Source: Dyadobacter chenhuakuii (GTDB taxonomy: Bacteria > Bacteroidota > Bacteroidia > Cytophagales > Spirosomataceae). Taken from it: 64,000 nucleotides of DNA. Of the stretch, positions 25,892 through 34,700 are shown piece after piece. The position numbers and the translations under genes are program-made. The stretch spans positions 4,708,501 to 4,772,500 of the forward strand of contig NZ_CP098805.1 of the NCBI RefSeq assembly GCF_023821985.2. The letters run 5' to 3'. How positions within the stretch are numbered: the first letter of the stretch is position 1; each line of letters opens with the position of its first letter. Below the pieces are notes generated by a model. It had not been told where the DNA came from and did no database searches. It worked only from the letters and a program-made list of their open reading frames with translations.

Positions 25892-26770
25892 ATGTCTCAG
25901 AAAATAGCATTTATAGGTTTGGGTAACCTGGGAACACCCATTGCAGAAAGTCTCATTAAGGCCGGCTACGAGCTAACCGTTTGGAACAGAACTGCTTCAA
26001 AAGCGGATCCATTGGTCACATTAGGGGCGAAAGTCGCCGAAAATGCGATCGACGCCGTTGAAACGGGCGGGATCGTGATTTCGGTGCTTGCAGATGATTC
26101 AGTCGTCGAGGAAATTTTCAACATGGAACTGGTCGAAAAGTTGGGAAAAGGCGGTATTCACATTTCCATGAGCACCATATCGCCCGAAACTTCTCGCCAA
26201 ATGAGCCAGATACACGACTGGTACGAAGCCACTTACATTGCCGCGCCCATTTTTGCCAGGCCGGAAGCAGTAGTAGCAGGAGTAGGCAACATTGCCATTT
26301 CCGGCAAAGCCGCAGCGAAGGAAATTGCGAAGCCTATTTTGCAGGGATTCGTAAAAGGCATTTATGATTTTGGAGAAGATCCCGGCGCTGCGAATGTGGT
26401 AAAACTGGCCGGAAATTTCATGATCGCGGCGAGTTTGGAAATGATGGGCGAAGCATTTACGATGGCTGAGAAAAACGGGATTTCCCGTCAAAGCATCTAC
26501 GAAATGCTAACCCAAACATTGTTTGCTGCGCCGATTTTTCAGAATTACGGGAAATTCGTGGCCAACAATGTTTACGAACCGGTTGCATTCAAGCTGGCTT
26601 TGGGCCTGAAAGACATTAACCTGACATTACAAACCGCCTCGGACGTGCATGTGCCTATGCCGATGGCGGATCTGATCCGTAACCGTTTTATTTCTGCATT
26701 AGCCAAAAAGCGGGATAATCTGGATTGGAGCGCGCTGGCGCAAGGTGCGTCCGATGACGCCGGGGCATAA
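25892..26770 (+). CDS. Beta-hydroxyacid dehydrogenase family NAD(P) oxidoreductase
   Basis: A 292-residue enzyme of the 3-hydroxyisobutyrate dehydrogenase/GLYR family. The Rossmann motif IGLGNLGTPIAESLIKAG is at the N-terminus, with a substrate-binding STISPETSRQM. The catalytic lysine lies in AANVVKLAGNFMIAA (about residue 171). It acts on small beta-hydroxyacids such as 3-hydroxyisobutyrate or tartronate semialdehyde; the exact substrate is not deducible. Close spacing (21 bp) after the carboxylase suggests an operon in branched-chain amino acid breakdown, though the grouping alone is weak evidence. It ends at a terminator. Confidence 0.85.
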   Translation: MSQKIAFIGLGNLGTPIAESLIKAGYELTVWNRTASKADPLVTLGAKVAENAIDAVETGGIVISVLADDSVVEEIFNMELVEKLGKGGIHISMSTISPETSRQMSQIHDWYEATYIAAPIFARPEAVVAGVGNIAISGKAAAKEIAKPILQGFVKGIYDFGEDPGAANVVKLAGNFMIAASLEMMGEAFTMAEKNGISRQSIYEMLTQTLFAAPIFQNYGKFVANNVYEPVAFKLALGLKDINLTLQTASDVHVPMPMADLIRNRFISALAKKRDNLDWSALAQGASDDAGA

Positions 26771-26797
26771 AAAAAGGCTGCATGTGCAGCCTTTTTT
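26769..26797. terminator. Bidirectional intrinsic terminator
   Basis: An almost perfect palindrome, AAAAAGGCTGCA-TG-TGCAGCCTTTTT, flanked by A and T tracts. It lies between convergent genes. Confidence 0.8.
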
Positions 26798-26813
26798 ATT
26801 GATTAGCAACGAA

Positions 26814-27104
26814 TTAATTATTCTCGCTAAATTCAAGTAACATCTCATCACTTATATTATTCTTCTCTTTGAAGTCAGAAACCGTTTCTGTGAAAGAAGT
26901 ATGAAGACCTTCTACAAGTTCAAGGTTTTTATAAATACCGTCGTAGATTTCATTTAGTGTTTTATCCAAACCCTGAACATTTAAATTCATGTTCTCCGTC
27001 TCTATCTGACCTATTTTTTTGATCACTGCAGTCTCACTGTTTTTCAAATCCTCGATTTCACGAAGGACTTTCTCCATAGTCTTATATTTCTCGATCTTAT
27101 CCAT
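26814..27104 (-). CDS. Small helical hypothetical protein
   Basis: A 96-residue protein of no recognised family, acidic and lysine-rich, with heptad-like hydrophobic spacing that predicts a helical coiled coil over most of its length (MEKVLREIEDLKN, LDKTLNEIYDGIYKNLELVEGL). No signal peptide, cysteines or metal motifs. Codon use is AT-richer than the flanking genes, which could mean a recent arrival. It stands alone, convergent with the dehydrogenase and divergent from the esterase gene. Likely coding, but the function is unknown. Confidence 0.55.
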   Translation of the reverse strand: MDKIEKYKTMEKVLREIEDLKNSETAVIKKIGQIETENMNLNVQGLDKTLNEIYDGIYKNLELVEGLHTSFTETVSDFKEKNNISDEMLLEFSENN

Positions 27105-27197
27105 AAGTCTTGTTTATAGTTTGCTGTAACACTTAAAATATCATACCAATACGGAAAATTCACCGGTAAATCCGGTCTTCATTTTCCTTTGTTTGCC

Positions 27198-29138
27198 ATG
27201 ATTAGGAGAAAATTAGCGTTTATAACTCTCGTGCTTTTTGTGATGTCTGGGCCGGTTATTCAGGCTCAGTCCAATGAAAAGACATCATCCTGGAAGGGAT
27301 TTGTGAAGGTGGAATTCACTTTTGAAAACAGGAATGCCTGGTATGTGAAACCGCAGAAGGCCGCGGCCGGCAACCCCTGGGTGTGGCGCGCACATTTCCC
27401 CACCTGGCACACGGAGATGGATAGTATACTGCTTTCTCGTGGCTTTCACATTGCTTATATCAACACCAACGACATGTTTGCCCATCCCAAAGCCATGCAG
27501 GTTTGGGATGCTTTTTATGATTATTTGGTAAACCAAAACCAGTTTGCACCCAAAGTCGCACTCGAAGGCGTAAGCCGGGGAGGCTTGTATGTGTACGGCT
27601 GGGCCAAGCGAAATCCTGACAAAGTAAGCTGCATTTATGCCGAAGCGCCCGTTTGCGATCCTAAAAGCTGGCCGGGAGGAAAGGGGAAAGGGCCGGGATC
27701 GGAAAAGGATTGGGCTGCATGGCTGAAACTGTTCAACCTTTCGGAAGAGGAAGCTACGAAGTTTACGGACATTCCTTTGAATGATCTGGCAGGTTTGGCG
27801 GCTTTCAAAGTGCCTATAATTCATGTTATCGGATTAAAGGACAAGCATGTGCCGGCGGAGGAAAACAGTGATTTATTGGTCAAAAGCTACATGCAGCTCG
27901 GTGGCCCGATCAGCGTTTATCCGATGACACGCGGCGAGCAGGAAATGGAAGGGCATCATTTTCCCATCGAGCATCCCGAGTTTTTTGCCAATTTTATTGA
28001 GCAGCACAGCCTTCCCGTGCAAAAGCCATTGTCACATAAGCCTTATATTCAGGTGAATAGGGGTTTGGGAAATGCGTTTGAAAAATTCAGAAAAGAGAAA
28101 AAGGGCACGGTTGCATTTCTGGGCGGTTCCATCACGCATAACCCTGGCTGGCGCGATAAAACGGCTCAATATCTTCAAGAACATTTTCCGGACACCGACT
28201 TTACTTTCATAGCGGCAGGTATTCCGTCACTCGGGAGCACGCCGCACGCGTTCCGCTTCGAGCGCGACGTGCTGGCAAAAGGCACGCCCGATTTGCTTTT
28301 CCTGGAATCGGCCGTGAATGACCGGGGCAATGGTTTCAGCGAAAAAGCGCAGGTAAGAGGCTTGGAAGGGATTTTAAGGCATTTATATGCTGTAAATCCG
28401 AATGCTAATGTTGTATTAATGGCCTTCGCTGAGCCTACAAAGAATGCGGAATATGAAAAAGGGAAGGAGCCCATAGAAGTGGCTGTTCATGAGCGCATTG
28501 CTAAACATTACGGCACAGCTTACATTAATCTCGCCAGGGAAGTCTACGACCGGATCACCGCAGGGGAATTTTCGTGGAAATACGATTTCAAAGACCTCCA
28601 TCCTTCGCCTTATGGCCAGGAAGTGTATTTCCAAACCATCAAACAACTAATCAAGACCGACAGCAGCGCCGCGACAAACGCCATCAAACTGCCCGCGCCT
28701 CTCGACAAATTTTCCTACGAAAAAGGAAGTTACCACGAAGTCGCAGAAGCCAAAAACCTGAAAGGATTCACGCTCGTCCCCGACTGGAAACCCGCAGACA
28801 AAACGCCCACCCGCCCCGGCTTCGTGAATGTCCCGATGCTCGTAGGCGAACAACCCAACGCCTCCCTCGACTTTGAATTTAAAGGCCGCGGCATTGGGAT
28901 AGCCATCATCTCCGGCCCCGACGCCGGAAAAATCACCTACACCATCGACAACAACCCGCCCAAAACCCTCGAAACCTTCACCCCATGGAGCTACCAACTC
29001 CACCTGCCCTGGTATCTCATGCTAAACGACGAACTAAAAAGCGGCAAACACAACGTCCACCTCACCATCGCTGGGGATAAGAATGAAAAAAACACAGGAA
29101 ATGCTTGCCGGATTGTTTATTTTTTAGTGAATGAATGA
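27198..29138 (+). CDS. Exported two-module hydrolase: alpha/beta-hydrolase plus SGNH esterase
   Basis: A 646-residue protein starting at ATG 27198, with a signal peptide ending VIQAQ. Module one (about 30-275) is an alpha/beta hydrolase with nucleophile Ser126 in EGVSRGG, Asp215 and a C-terminal His near EGHHFP. Module two (about 285-490) is an SGNH hydrolase with Ser311 in GGSITHN, Asn374 in SAVND, and Asp466/His468 in DLHPSPYG. The remaining 155 residues form a beta-sandwich-like tail. The combination suggests deacylation of a plant or bacterial polysaccharide in the periplasm or outside. The last 420 bp have unusually high C at third codon positions. Confidence 0.8.
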   Translation: MIRRKLAFITLVLFVMSGPVIQAQSNEKTSSWKGFVKVEFTFENRNAWYVKPQKAAAGNPWVWRAHFPTWHTEMDSILLSRGFHIAYINTNDMFAHPKAMQVWDAFYDYLVNQNQFAPKVALEGVSRGGLYVYGWAKRNPDKVSCIYAEAPVCDPKSWPGGKGKGPGSEKDWAAWLKLFNLSEEEATKFTDIPLNDLAGLAAFKVPIIHVIGLKDKHVPAEENSDLLVKSYMQLGGPISVYPMTRGEQEMEGHHFPIEHPEFFANFIEQHSLPVQKPLSHKPYIQVNRGLGNAFEKFRKEKKGTVAFLGGSITHNPGWRDKTAQYLQEHFPDTDFTFIAAGIPSLGSTPHAFRFERDVLAKGTPDLLFLESAVNDRGNGFSEKAQVRGLEGILRHLYAVNPNANVVLMAFAEPTKNAEYEKGKEPIEVAVHERIAKHYGTAYINLAREVYDRITAGEFSWKYDFKDLHPSPYGQEVYFQTIKQLIKTDSSAATNAIKLPAPLDKFSYEKGSYHEVAEAKNLKGFTLVPDWKPADKTPTRPGFVNVPMLVGEQPNASLDFEFKGRGIGIAIISGPDAGKITYTIDNNPPKTLETFTPWSYQLHLPWYLMLNDELKSGKHNVHLTIAGDKNEKNTGNACRIVYFLVNE

Positions 29139-29188
29139 TGGTTTTAAATAGAGGATATTCCGTAAATTGGTAAGATAAAACACAAACT

Positions 29189-29428
29189 ATGAGCAAGAAT
29201 GATCTTAAAACCAGCCTCCATGCGCTGATTGATAGCATTGAGGATTCTACTGTTTTGCAGGCTTATCTGATTTTGCTTTCCCGGGAGGCGCAATCACAGG
29301 AGGATTTTTGGCATAATGTTGATGATCAGACTAAATCTGCAATCAATGAGGGAATAGCCGACTTTTCTGCTGGTCGCGATGCTGATTTCTTTGAGTATAT
29401 GAAGTCTTCGCATGGCATTGAACGTTAG
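29189..29428 (+). CDS. Antitoxin-like protein of a ParE-type pair
   Basis: A 79-residue acidic protein (LKTSLHALIDSIEDSTVLQAYLILLSREAQSQEDFW). The pattern fits small antitoxins paired with RelE/ParE toxins in Bacteroidota. The next gene starts inside its last codons (17-bp overlap), which is the usual antitoxin-first arrangement and couples their translation. No clear DNA-binding domain is visible at the N-terminus. The family is not identified with certainty; the call depends largely on position. Confidence 0.65.
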   Translation: MSKNDLKTSLHALIDSIEDSTVLQAYLILLSREAQSQEDFWHNVDDQTKSAINEGIADFSAGRDADFFEYMKSSHGIER

Positions 29429-29696
29429 GTTATCTGATCGGGCGAGGGCGGATATAGAAGATATTTCAACTTATCTAGCCGAAAACTTCTCTGAAAAGGC
29501 AAAAATTGATTTCCTGATCAGGCTGACCGATCAGCTTAAATTGATCAGTGAAATGCCACTCATGTTTAGAGCTTCCATCACAAAAGCTGGTGTACGGGAA
29601 TGCGTTTTGAACAAACATACAATCATTTACTATCAGGCTACGGATGAACTTGTTAAGGTGCTAACCATCCGTAATACAAAGAGAGACAACGCTTAG
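29412..29696 (+). CDS. ParE/RelE-superfamily toxin
   Basis: A 94-residue protein with the ParE fold signature: VRLSDRARADIEDISTYLAENFSEKAKIDFLIRLTDQLKLISEMPLMF, then VRECVLNKHTIIYYQATDELVKVLTIRNTKRD. The final strand IIYY and VKVLTIRNTK are conserved in ParE/RelE toxins. ParE members poison gyrase and RelE members cleave mRNA; the catalytic set for RelE is not obvious, so ParE-like action is favoured. It ends 1 bp before the convergent DUF1338 gene. Confidence 0.85.
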   Translation: MALNVRLSDRARADIEDISTYLAENFSEKAKIDFLIRLTDQLKLISEMPLMFRASITKAGVRECVLNKHTIIYYQATDELVKVLTIRNTKRDNA

Positions 29697-29697
29697 C

Positions 29698-30606
29698 TCA
29701 CTTACCAGTCTGCGTTGTGTACGTGCTTTCGAAAATTTTGTCGGCGTTGGCGGCTTCGAAGCCGTCTCGGCGGTGTCTTCTGGTGATTTCGGCTGGGGGG
29801 ATGTTTTGGAATTGAGGGAGGATTTTTCTTTCAGCGAATTCTACGTAGGAGCCGGAAATTTCCAGGTGTTCGTTGTTGGCGAATTTCGCGTTGATCATTT
29901 CCGCAATGGTGGCACTTTGTAGCAGGCCGCCGTCTGGGCTGATCTTTATTTTTCCTCCCGAAGTGTTTAAGCGAATGCCATTCTTTTCCAGAAACTCATT
30001 GAATGCTGCCACGGTGTTGTAACCTTCCGGCAGGTTATGCACGCTGATCGTGAAGTGGTTGAGATAATATCGGTTGTAGATCACCCACGCAGCATATTCG
30101 CTTTCCCGCAAAAGGGAATTGTAATCTGCCACCGTCGGCGTGCGCCACAAAGGCTGATGCAGAAACGCGTCGACTTCTGCGCCATTGTCCAGATCCAATG
30201 CGTCAACAGGATCAGCGGTAACTTCATCGGTGTAACTTCTTATAATGCGCTGGCTTTCGTCGGACAGGTCATTCACCCGCAGTTCACTCACAAAAATACG
30301 TGGATCAGTTTCTCTGGGCGGGCTGTACCACCATGCATCGAGCTTTTTCCCTTCGAAAAAATAATGATCGCGCTTTTCGTAACCATAATGCAGGAAAATC
30401 TTTTCAAATGATTGCACCCCGAGGTTGGCGACGCCCATCGTGCGGAATGCAATGTGGTCATTTTCAATGTTGTCTGCGCTGAGGACAACGCCATCGGCCA
30501 CCATTGCATTCAGGATTACACCCACGTCAGGAACGCGCTCTTTGTAGCGGCGCATCAGGCCGTTTAGTACGATGTCCAATGTTTCAAGTCTGTGTGTTGC
30601 GCTCAT
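29698..30606 (-). CDS. DUF1338 family protein (2-oxoadipate dioxygenase/decarboxylase-like)
   Basis: A 302-residue protein of the DUF1338 family, whose characterised members (HglS) are Fe(II) enzymes that convert 2-oxoadipate to 2-hydroxyglutarate in lysine breakdown. Visible ligand candidates are His51 in NDHIAFRTMG, the His in LNHFTISVHN and the Glu in GSYVEFAERK, matching the two-His-one-Glu site. It is shorter than the about 450-residue proteobacterial enzymes, so the substrate may differ. It is codirectional with proC, 69 bp downstream of it on the minus strand. Confidence 0.8.
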   Translation of the reverse strand: MSATHRLETLDIVLNGLMRRYKERVPDVGVILNAMVADGVVLSADNIENDHIAFRTMGVANLGVQSFEKIFLHYGYEKRDHYFFEGKKLDAWWYSPPRETDPRIFVSELRVNDLSDESQRIIRSYTDEVTADPVDALDLDNGAEVDAFLHQPLWRTPTVADYNSLLRESEYAAWVIYNRYYLNHFTISVHNLPEGYNTVAAFNEFLEKNGIRLNTSGGKIKISPDGGLLQSATIAEMINAKFANNEHLEISGSYVEFAERKILPQFQNIPPAEITRRHRRDGFEAANADKIFESTYTTQTGK

Positions 30607-30675
30607 AGTGTTATGTCTTAATGTTATGTTAACGTGCAGACTATGAAGTAATTATCAAGAAGATGCGCTTTGTAA

Positions 30676-31479
30676 TCAGCCTTTCGATAGTTCGGTTGAC
30701 CTTAATTGTGCTGCTATGATGCCATTCTTCAAGGTCTCGTCCAGTTTTCCGGCTTCGAATTGCCTCAATGCTGCTTCTGTGGTGCCGCCTTTGGAGGCGA
30801 CGGCTTTGATCAGCTCGTCCAGCGATTTATCTGCGGTGTTGATCAGGTGAAACGATCCCAGCATGGTTTGTTTTACCAATAATGCAGCCACAGACTCCTC
30901 AAAGCCCATTTGCTTGCCTGCTTCAATCATGGCTTTAACCACGTAGAAGAAATAAGCTGGTCCGCTGCCGCTTAATGCCGTAACCGCATTCAATTGGTCT
31001 TCATCTTCCAAAAACACCGAACGCCCCGTCGCATTGATCAGGTTTTCGATTTTCCTTAGTTGATTAATGTCTACTTCCGGCGACGCAGAATAGGCTGTAA
31101 TGCCCATTCCAAGCATGGCAGGCGTGTTGGGCATAGCGCGGATTACTGCTTTATGGTCGAGCGCATTTTGTATAATTTCAATGGTTACACCGGCCATAAT
31201 AGAAAGCACAACCTGATTGGGCTTCACCACATCGCGCAGGGACGCGGAAACGGAAGTGAAATCCTGCGGTTTAACAGATAAAATAATAAGATCATATTCA
31301 CCGATCTGCGGACCAATAATGCCGGTAATGACGCCTGGCTGGAAGCTGTTGAGGCTTTCCATGCGGTCTTCACTTTTCTCTACCAGGAGAAAATCTTCCT
31401 TTTTTACCAGATCAAATTTCAGGAACGCGCGGGCGAAGGCCATTCCCATATTGCCGCAGCCGATGATTGCAATTTTCAT
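30676..31479 (-). CDS. proC: Pyrroline-5-carboxylate reductase
   Basis: A 267-residue enzyme that makes the last step of proline synthesis using NAD(P)H. The N-terminal IAIIGCGNMGMAFARAF is the dinucleotide-binding motif. The C-terminal domain has ALSGSGPAYFFYVVKAMIEAGKQMGF and SKGGTTEAALRQFEAG, both diagnostic for ProC. Length matches the family. It lies upstream of DUF1338 on the same strand and is divergent from the transglutaminase operon. Confidence 0.95.
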   Translation of the reverse strand: MKIAIIGCGNMGMAFARAFLKFDLVKKEDFLLVEKSEDRMESLNSFQPGVITGIIGPQIGEYDLIILSVKPQDFTSVSASLRDVVKPNQVVLSIMAGVTIEIIQNALDHKAVIRAMPNTPAMLGMGITAYSASPEVDINQLRKIENLINATGRSVFLEDEDQLNAVTALSGSGPAYFFYVVKAMIEAGKQMGFEESVAALLVKQTMLGSFHLINTADKSLDELIKAVASKGGTTEAALRQFEAGKLDETLKNGIIAAQLRSTELSKG

Positions 31480-31792
31480 TTGAAGGATAATGTATTTGTA
31501 TTAAAAGGTTTTGAGCGAATTACGTAACTTTTATACAATTATCGGCTTTGGAAAAACAAATAGCGAAAATTTCCGGCGGAATGAATCCCGCGTGAGGCAT
31601 GTTAGAAAACATATGCCGTTATTGCAGCGCTTAAATCAGGAATTTTGAAATACAGAGTGGAGGAAATATAATATTCTGCATATGTATTTTTATCCTGCTT
31701 AATATTTTGAAAAATTGATATAATACATTTTTTTACAAGCACATACATTCTCGCGAGCCGAATTAACCTAACACTATTGCAATACTTCAATT
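31480..31792. other. Intergenic region between proC and the transglutaminase operon
   Basis: A 313-bp AT-rich gap between divergent genes that must hold the promoters of both. No exact TAnnTTTG box in a sensible position was found. An imperfect hairpin (GGCATGTT and AACATATGCC arms) lies at 31596-31617. A 62-residue frame at 31602-31790 is AT-rich and unconvincing. Confidence 0.4.
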
Positions 31793-34700
31793 ATGGCTAT
31801 AAAAGTTGCTATTTCTCATAAAACCAAATACCAGTTTGACCGGAGCGTTTCCCTTTCACCGCACATTTTCCGACTTCGCCCCGCACCGCATTCCCGGACA
31901 GCCATTGAAGGTTATTCATTAAAAATTACCCCCGAAAATCATTTTATCAACTGGCAGCAGGATCCCTTCGGCAATTATCAGGCGCGGGTTGTTTTTCCTG
32001 AAAAAACGACTGAATTAAGCGTGGAAGTGGAAGTGATCGCTAAAATGCAGGTGATCAATCCGTTCGATTTTTTTGTGGAAGAATACGCGGAAATGTATCC
32101 TTTTGCCTATGAACCGACATTAAAAAAGGAACTTGGCCCTTATCTCGAACCGAGAGAGGCGAGTCCGGCGCTGATGGAATGGGTTGAGAAGGCGAAAGTG
32201 AACCGTGATATCAAGATCGTGGATTTTCTGGTGCACCTTAATCAGCAGATTTACAATGCGATACATTATAACATTCGCATGGAAGTGGGCGTCCAGACTT
32301 GCGAAGAAACATTGAACATTAAAAGCGGTTCCTGCCGGGATTCGGCGTGGTTACTGGTCCAGATTCTGAGACATTTGGGCATTGCGTCTCGTTTTGTTTC
32401 GGGTTATCTGGTGCAGCTGACTTCGGACATTAAGTCATTGGACGGTCCGAGTGGCCCGGAAGAGGATTTTACGGATCTGCACGCGTGGACGGAGGCTTAT
32501 GTGCCGGGTGCTGGCTGGATTGGCCTCGACCCTACTTCCGGACTGTTCGCCAGCGAAGGCCACATTCCGCTTTGCTGCACGCCCGATTATGCGAGTGCTG
32601 CGCCGGTTTCGGGTGCGACGGACATTTGTGAAGTGACTTTTGAATTTGATAATAAAGTTTTCCGGATCCACGAAGATCCGCGAGTTACCAAGCCTTATAC
32701 AGAGGAACAATGGGCAGCGGTGATGCAGGTGGGTCACGATGTAGAAAAGGATTTGCAGGAAGGTGACGTGCGCCTGACGATGGGCGGCGAGCCAACATTC
32801 ATTTCGATCGACGATTTCGAATCGCCGGAATGGAACACGGCTGCGGACGGACCATTGAAAAGACAACTGGCCTATGACCTTTCATTAAGGCTTAAAAAAC
32901 GCTTCGCGCATGGCGGATTGCTGCATTTTGGTCAGGGCAAATGGTATCCCGGCGAGCCTTTTCCAAGATGGCAATATGCGCTTTACTGGCGCAATGACGG
33001 CGTTCCGATGTGGCGCAATGATGATCTTGTCACCAAAGAGGGCCAGACCAAATACACATTCCGCGAAGCTGAAATCTTCACAACCGAACTTACAAAATAT
33101 CTTGGTTTAGACACCAACAACATTACGCCAGCTTACGAGGACCCGATTTACTGGGCGATGGAAGAGGGGAAATTGCCGGTGAATGTGGATCCTTTGAAAG
33201 TAAACCTCAAAGACTCTATTGAAAGAAGAACACTGGCAAAATTGCTCGAAAAGGGCCTTAATAACCCAGCTGGCTTTGTTTTACCTATTAAATGGAATGA
33301 AAAAGGACAGCATTGGTCGAGCTCAGCCTGGCAATTTAAGCGCAACCATTGTTTCCTTGTGCCCGGAAATTCGGCGATCGGTTTCCGTTTGCCGCTGAAA
33401 TCCTTGCCCGAAGTTGCCAAAGCGCATCGCGAGCAGCCGGTGGAACGCAGTCCGTTTGAAGATTTGCCGCCGCTGATCGATTTCAAGCCGGTTGTAGAGT
33501 CGCGTTATGGGTCGGTGGCGCCTCCTTATGAGCTGCCTGTGAATGCGATTTTTGAAGAGGAGGGGGATGATAAGAAACCATTAACCGAAAAAGAGGCGGA
33601 AGATAAGCTTCTTTTTGAGCTTCCGATTATCAAAACGGCGCTTTGCGTTGAGGAACGGGAGGGAATCATTTATGTATATCTGCCTCCGACGGATTATCTC
33701 GAACATTATCTGGACTTGATGGCGTCCATAGAAGCCACGGCGGAAAAGCTGAAAATGCCCGTCCGGATCGAAGGTTATGCTGCGCCAACCGATGCACGGG
33801 TTCAAAAACTAATTGTTACGCCTGACCCCGGGGTGATAGAAGTGAACATTCACCCGGCCAAAAACTGGCAGGAACTCGTTGATAATGTGAGTGCGCTGTA
33901 TGAAGAGGCCTTCTTTTCAAGATTAGGCACAGATAAATTTATGGTTGACGGACGCCACACCGGAACCGGCGGCGGTAACCACGTGACCATTGGCGGTGCA
34001 AAACCTGCCGACAGCCCCATTCTGCGCCGGCCCGATCTGCTGAGGAGCTTGCTGACTTACTGGCAGCATCACCCTGCATTAAGTTACCTTTTTGCAGGAC
34101 CATTCATTGGCCCTACAAGCCAGGCGCCGCGCATTGACGAAGGCCGGGACGAGAAGCTTTATGAAGTTGAAATTGCATTTGAACAAATTCCCGAAGGAGA
34201 AGAAGTGCCATTCTGGATGGTTGACCGCGTTTTCAGGAACTTGCTGGTGGACATTACGGGCAATACGCACCGTTCGGAATTCTGCATGGATAAGCTTTAT
34301 TCACCTGATTCCGCAACGGGACAACTCGGGATTCTGGAATTCCGCGCGTTCGATATGCCGCCGCACAAGCATATGAATCTCGTCCAAACATTGCTTGTAA
34401 GGGCGTTGATTGCGAAGTTTTGGAAAAACCCTTATAAGCACAAGCTCATCCGTTGGGGAACGGAACTTCACGACCGTTTCCTGCTGCCGCATTTTGCTTA
34501 CCTGGATATGGTGGATGTGGTAAAGGATTTGAAAGATGCGGGCTATAACTTCGATATTTCCTGGTTTGACCCATTCTTTGAGTTCCGTTTTCCGCATTAT
34601 GGCGGCATTACAGTGGACAACATTCAGCTCGATCTGCGACTGGGCATCGAGCCCTGGCATGTTTTGGGAGAAGAATTGTCCAACAGCGGCACTGCCCGTT

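Noticed and set aside
28647-29003. Long antisense frame in the esterase tail
   Set aside because: It arises from the C-rich third positions, giving a G-rich complement with Gly/Val/Ala runs; not an independent gene.
31602-31790. 62-codon minus-strand frame in the proC/transglutaminase gap
   Set aside because: AT-rich, no start context, and composition unlike coding sequence.
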